A stretch of 39,500 bases of DNA from Neocallimastix lanati (nom. inval.) (lineage: Eukaryota > Neocallimastigomycota > Neocallimastigomycetes > Neocallimastigales > Neocallimastigaceae): contig JACVTC010000059.1 of NCBI GenBank assembly GCA_016946835.1, positions 94,001-133,500 on the forward strand. The letters are read 5' to 3'. Made by a program: the position numbers and the translations under genes. Position 1 is the first letter of the stretch; the number at the start of each line of letters is the position of its first letter. Below, in pieces: positions 35,535-39,500 of this stretch. The notes beneath the pieces are model-generated. The model saw only the letters and a list, made by a program, of their open reading frames with translations, did not search any database and was not told the DNA's origin.

Positions 35535-35560
35535 ATCTAGATTAGCTCCATAGATGTTGT
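33890..35560 (+). pseudogene. LINE E, decayed LINE relic with expanded A-runs
   Basis: Fragments are collinear with an ORF2 of the LINE B type: KIRWTSRICRIKYEA (about 33909), a DFPDEWNSAS region (about 34401), IIRPEQFGFRNKEECIN (about 34576-34626), then DLK followed by 51 A residues and YDSVPIYNI (34705-34785). After that come FNGKLSKEFPIHRGV (34880-34924), a CCDLFGYDIVFI in place of the usual GGLFADD motif C (about 35040), FGISKCHTLLVKQ, and a WTK motif followed by 36 A residues (35498-35533). Every domain is broken. It lies in the same orientation as LINEs A-D. Confidence 0.7.
34705..34755 (+). repeat. 51-nt A-run inside RT motif A of LINE E
   Basis: Replaces the 6-A run that encodes the two lysines of the DLKKAYDSV motif in LINE B (around 28705). 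Confidence 0.9.
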
Positions 35561-35940
35561 TTTATTATACATATAAATTAATAAAAAAAATTTTTTTTTT
35601 TTTATTTTCTTTGATTCATCGAATTCATAATATAATAAGATATAATAATAAATATAGTACAAAAAAAAAAATCAAATATAAAAAAAGATATGATATGAGT
35701 TAAGAAACAATTTCCACTCATCTAAAAATTTTATTATTATCAATTAAAGTAAATAACATAAATATATAAAAAAAAAAAAAAAAAAAAATTATTAATTTAT
35801 TTGTATTATATAAATATATATTCTATCTATAATTCCAAATTTATTAAAGCTTATTTGTTGTGATATATATATACATATATATATGTATATATAGGAATCA
35901 TGGATACCTGAATATAATAATAGATGATATTATATATTTT
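35561..35940. other. AT-rich spacer
   Basis: Poly-A tract (about 35768-35788) and a (TA)-rich palindromic stretch TATATATACATATATATATG near 35863-35882. No gene was seen. Confidence 0.55.
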
Positions 35941-35949
35941 ATAATTTTA

Positions 35950-36115
35950 TTTTAGTTACCTAAATTTTATTTCAATAACCTAAATTCTATTTCAACTACC
36001 TAAATTCTGTTTCAATTACCTAAATTCTGTTTCAATTACCTAAATTCTGTTTCAATTACCTAACCTAAATTATAATTCAAATACCTAAATTTTATTTCAA
36101 TAAAACTTTATTTCA
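35950..36115. repeat. 20-bp minisatellite (TTACCTAAATTCTGTTTCAA)
   Basis: About seven units. The three central ones are exact (about 35997-36056) and the outer ones diverge by substitutions and a short ACCTAACCTAAA duplication. Non-coding. Confidence 0.88.
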
Positions 36116-36620
36116 CTTATACAAAATCTTATTTCATTATAAAAAAACTACTTCATTAACAAAATATTTTGTTAAATCATCTTATAATAATAATAATAAT
36201 AATAATAATAACTAGTATAAATATTTGAATAAAAGTTTTAACGTTATTTATGGCTTCGAAAAATCATTAAAAAATAATTATTATATTCTATAAGAAAATA
36301 ATTTTATTAATTAATATTTCATCATCAATAATTATTTCTAATGTATGATGTTTGATACCTTTGTTATTTGTTAACATTTTCTCCATAAGAAATATAATAT
36401 TACATATGGTATTGTAGTTATTGGTACTTTTTTGATGATCTTTTTTTTTTTTTTTTGAATACAGTCATAATACAGATGAATCATACTTCAATATAAACTC
36501 TTATTTAAAATAAAAAAAATAATAAAAAAATGAATGAATAGATTTAGTATACTAAATATACCAATTTTTGTACTATAATAGGAAAAACAAATTAAAACTA
36601 TAATAATTTTTTATATTAAA

Positions 36621-36656
<36 letters not shown>

Positions 36657-36720
36657 AACCCAATTTTCAATTAATTTAATTAAATTTTAAATATAATTTA
36701 GAATTTTTTTTTTTTTTTTT
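36116..36720. other. AT-rich spacer
   Basis: A (TAA)n tract (36184-36211), a T-run (36441-36456), poly-A (36627-36653) and poly-T (36704-36721). No gene was recognised. Confidence 0.55.
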
Positions 36721-36721
36721 T

Positions 36722-37076
36722 AGACTATCCCTTTGTAAGTCTTGATCATATCATCCCAGCCACAACAGACAAACTTTCTAAAGGGTGTATCAGGATACAA
36801 CAAAGTGCTCCCATGTCATACCATTTCAACGTCTACACTCTCAGTCACGGATTACAGAACCACAAGATTTGGAGATGTTGGATATGGCAAGCCACAACCA
36901 CATACACTATAACATTATTATTTATTTACTATATTGCCTTTCTCCAAATTAGGAAATCTGTCCTAACACGTGATGAACAAGCGAATACATTAACTAATGA
37001 GGATTTACAATACGCAGGAATCACCCCGCTTCAGGCAATGTATACGTACATCTCGGTGATGACTTGTTCGATTTAG
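36722..37076 (+). CDS. Unrecognised ORF fragment in a higher-GC island
   Basis: Open from a TAG at about 36721-36723, which is also a possible splice acceptor after the T-run, to TAG at 37074-37076. The first ATG is at 36813 (87 codons), and about 29 sense codons precede it in frame (including FVSLDHIIPATTDKL). The product contains one hydrophobic segment (TITLLFIYYIAFL, about residues 32-44 from the ATG) and a hydrophilic C-terminal part (SVLTRDEQANTLTNEDLQ). G+C is far higher than in the flanks. Near the 3' end the +1 frame also gives a coding-like peptide (SGNVYVHLGDDLFDLGLG, about 37034-37087), suggesting a frameshifted remnant. The family is not recognised, and an eroded mobile-element or transferred gene is possible. 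Confidence 0.3.
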
Positions 37077-37107
37077 GGTTAGGTTGTCAAATTGATTATA
37101 ATGAGTG

Positions 37108-37162
37108 GTAAGGTGGAATTGAACTCCGGACTATTGACCCCAGGGTATACGCGTTAACCATA
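37108..37162 (-). ncRNA. tRNA-like remnant with degenerate A and B boxes
   Basis: On the minus strand TGGTTAACGCG (37160-37150) is close to a pol III A box and AGTTCAATTCC (37125-37115) is close to the B box/T-loop consensus. The gap between them (24 nt) is shorter than in a normal tRNA, no anticodon stem or acceptor stem can be paired, and the 5' side is plain AT-rich DNA. This fits a truncated or decayed tRNA gene or a tRNA-derived SINE head rather than a working tRNA. Confidence 0.35.
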
Positions 37163-37414
37163 TGAAATAAAATAATAAAATAAAATAAATTTTATATTTA
37201 TATTTTTATTTATTTTATGTGGGACATTTTTAATTAATCAAGTAAACAAAAATAAAAAAATAAAATTAAAATTAAAAAATAAACAAATTTAAAATAAAAA
37301 TAAGAATAAAAATAAAATAAAATAAAATAAAATAAAATAAAATAAAATAAAATAAAATAAAATAAAATAAAATAAAATAAAATAAAATAAAAAAAAAAAA
37401 AAAAAAAAAAAAAA
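37163..37414. repeat. (AAAAT)n-rich block ending in poly-A
   Basis: AAAATAA-type pentamers, purest at about 37303-37390 (around 17 units), followed by 25 A. In reverse complement this is the same TTTTA pentamer as the satellite at 26025-28577. Confidence 0.85.
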
Positions 37415-38160
37415 TAATTAATATATTATTATATTATAAAATCTTTTTAAATTGTTTGTTGTAATTATAATTAATAAATTTATATTTCCGATTTGTGTGT
37501 TATTTCATAATATTATGAAATAATAAAATAAATAAAAAAATATATATATAAACATCGAATAAATCTAATTTGTATATATATATATATTATTAAAATAAAA
37601 CAAAACTACTTAAAATTATAATAATTAAATAAATCTTATTTATTTATAATTAATAAATAAAAATAATAATATAAATAAATAAAATTATAAAAAAAGTATA
37701 AAGAAAAAATCATAATAAATATATATTTATAAATAAAATTGAAATAAATTTATTTCTAATAATTTTAACAGAAAATTTGATATTTCCATGACAATCATAG
37801 AAGTTTAATTATATTTTTATAGTTATTTTAATGGAAATGTCTCTAATATTTATTAAAATTATATAAAAGCTTGATAATAAATTATTCTACATTAACAATT
37901 ATAATATAAAGGTTAATAAAAAATTAAAATATTATAATAAAAATAATAATATATGTTATTTTATTGTTTATAATAATTATTTACAAATAATTTATTTATT
38001 TTTTTTTTTTAATTTCACTTTTATTTCACTTTATTTATTTCAAAATAGAAAACAATATAATTCCGATAATTAATTTATGATATTAAACTTTAATATTTTT
38101 TACCCAAACTTTAATATTATATAATTTTTTTTTCTTTATAAAATTTTTTTACCCAAACAT
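37415..38160. other. AT-rich spacer, no feature seen
   Basis: No ORF, repeat array or RNA-like structure recognised beyond short A/T runs. ACCCAAAC(A/T)TTA occurs twice (38102 and 38150). Confidence 0.5.
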
Positions 38161-38161
38161 T

Positions 38162-38162
38162 A

Positions 38163-38260
<98 letters not shown>

Positions 38261-38284
38261 TAATAATAATAATAATAATAATAA

Positions 38285-38345
<61 letters not shown>

Positions 38346-38372
38346 TAAATAATAATTATAATAATAATAATA

Positions 38373-38438
<66 letters not shown>

Positions 38439-38440
38439 TA
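38162..38440. repeat. Compound (AAT)n array ending in an (AAT)n/(ATT)n palindrome
   Basis: About 250 bp of AAT units with occasional extra A or T, then a switch at about 38409 to ATT units (to 38439). The two halves form a perfect inverted repeat that could extrude as a hairpin. Confidence 0.9.
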
Positions 38441-38869
38441 AAGAAAAAAAAAGTGGTATGTAAAAAAAAAAAGACTTAGTTTCAAAATTTATATATATTA
38501 TAGTTTAAATTAAATAGAATTTAAAAGAACACTTCTTTTAAAAAAATAAAAAATAAAATATAAAATAAAATTTTGAAATGTTTTTAATGTATCCTAGAAA
38601 TAAAAAAAAAATAGTTTATATTTATGATACATGCAATCTACATAAACTATATAATATATATGGTTATTTCTTTTTTTTTTTTTTTTTTTTTTTTTTTTGT
38701 ATATTTTTATATAATTAATAAATAAAATATCAATTTGTTATTTATAATATTTAAAACTTTATATACTTTAATAACAAAAAATTTAAATATAGTAATAAAG
38801 AAACAGATCTTCAATTTGTATTGTTTTTTTTTTTAAATTTTATATTATTTACATATTGATATAAATTTT

Positions 38870-38900
<31 letters not shown>

Positions 38901-39219
38901 TGATTATATGTCATTATGTCATTAAATGTTTTTGAAATTTAATTTTTTTTTTAAAAAATGTTTGTTAAAATTAAACTTTTCTTAATTTTTTCTTTTTTAA
39001 ATATATATATTAGTTAATGTTATATAAATGAATATTTAAATAAGAATTATAAATCTTATCAATAATTTCATATCTATTATTAATTATCTCCTAATTTATT
39101 TTTAAATAGTATATTATTTTACTAAAAAAATCTAATTCAAATAAAAACAGTTGATATAATATAATGAAACTTTTTTTTTTAAACATTCTTTGAAACATCT
39201 AAATTATATAATATAAATA
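38441..39219. other. AT-rich spacer with T-runs
   Basis: T-runs at 38671-38698 and 38879-38900. No coding or RNA signal. Confidence 0.5.
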
Positions 39220-39490
39220 TAATAATAAATTAATAATAATAATAAATATAATAATAAATTAATAATAATAATAAATAATAATAATAATAATAAATAATAA
39301 TAAATAATAATAATAATAATAAATAATAATAAATAATAATAATAATAATAAATAATAATAAATAATAATAATAATTAATAAATAATAATAATTAATTAAT
39401 AATAATAATAAATTATTAAATAATAAATTATAAATAATAAATATTAATAATGAGTAATGGATAATAATAAATTATAATAATATTAATATT
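39220..39490. repeat. AATAATAATAAAT repeat block
   Basis: AAT trinucleotides with an extra AAAT every 10-20 bases, making a loose higher period to the end of the window. Confidence 0.85.
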
Positions 39491-39500
39491 AAATTTAAGA

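Noticed and set aside
36000-36070. Telomere-like CCTAA repeats
   Set aside because: CCTAA occurs once per 20-bp unit, and only one short ACCTAACCTAAA doublet exists; this is an internal minisatellite, not a telomeric array.
37108-37162. Functional tRNA gene
   Set aside because: No acceptor stem, no pairable anticodon stem and too short a gap between the A- and B-box-like motifs; kept only as a remnant.

Overview
Eukaryotic, extremely AT-rich DNA (long A/T homopolymers, (TA)n, (TTA)n and (TTTTA)n arrays) carrying three spliced genes with short AT-rich GT-AG introns, plus a large amount of retrotransposon material. The combination of a class C GPCR whose extracellular part is a bacterial-type solute-binding domain, this base composition and the repeat style best fits an anaerobic gut fungus (Neocallimastigomycota). 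That placement is inference from remembered family features; no search was run.

Layout. 738-3654 (+): a five-exon gene for a sugar-binding-protein-like/7TM receptor, intact once a 49-bp signal-peptide exon is recognised. 4685-5110: decayed coding-like island. 6331-8992 (+): a seven-exon PAAF1/Rpn14-like WD40 proteasome-assembly chaperone. 9404-14240 (-): a complete Ty1/copia element with two 255-bp LTRs identical by eye, a 5-bp target duplication, a primer-binding site complementary to the anticodon arm of tRNA-Lys, gag and pol in a +1 overlap, and a Gly where the first catalytic Asp of integrase is expected. 14830-17870: older decayed remnants, including a second copia-type gag on the minus strand and an inverted repeat. 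18231-23963: about 5.7 kb of gene-free AT-rich DNA. 23964-25256 (+): a three-exon gene for a protein with five roughly 43-residue W/DG repeats (possible five-bladed propeller) followed by a ParB-like domain.

26025-28577 is a (TTTTA)n satellite with a diverged spacer recurring every ~190-280 bp. A 5'-truncated LINE (A) sits inside one spacer with a 14-bp target duplication. A second, longer LINE copy of the same family (B, 28577-30776) abuts the satellite, and three more diverged LINE relics (C, D, E) follow to about 35560. In relic E several short A-runs of the ancestral reverse-transcriptase reading frame have grown to tens of A. The right end (35561-39500) has a 20-bp minisatellite, a higher-GC island with an unrecognised ORF and a tRNA-like remnant, and long (AAT)n arrays.

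The three host genes are unrelated housekeeping or sensing genes, all on the plus strand, with no operon-like relation. The rest is transposon insertion, decay and simple-sequence growth. Exon boundaries are manual predictions from reading frame, splice consensus and family resemblance.
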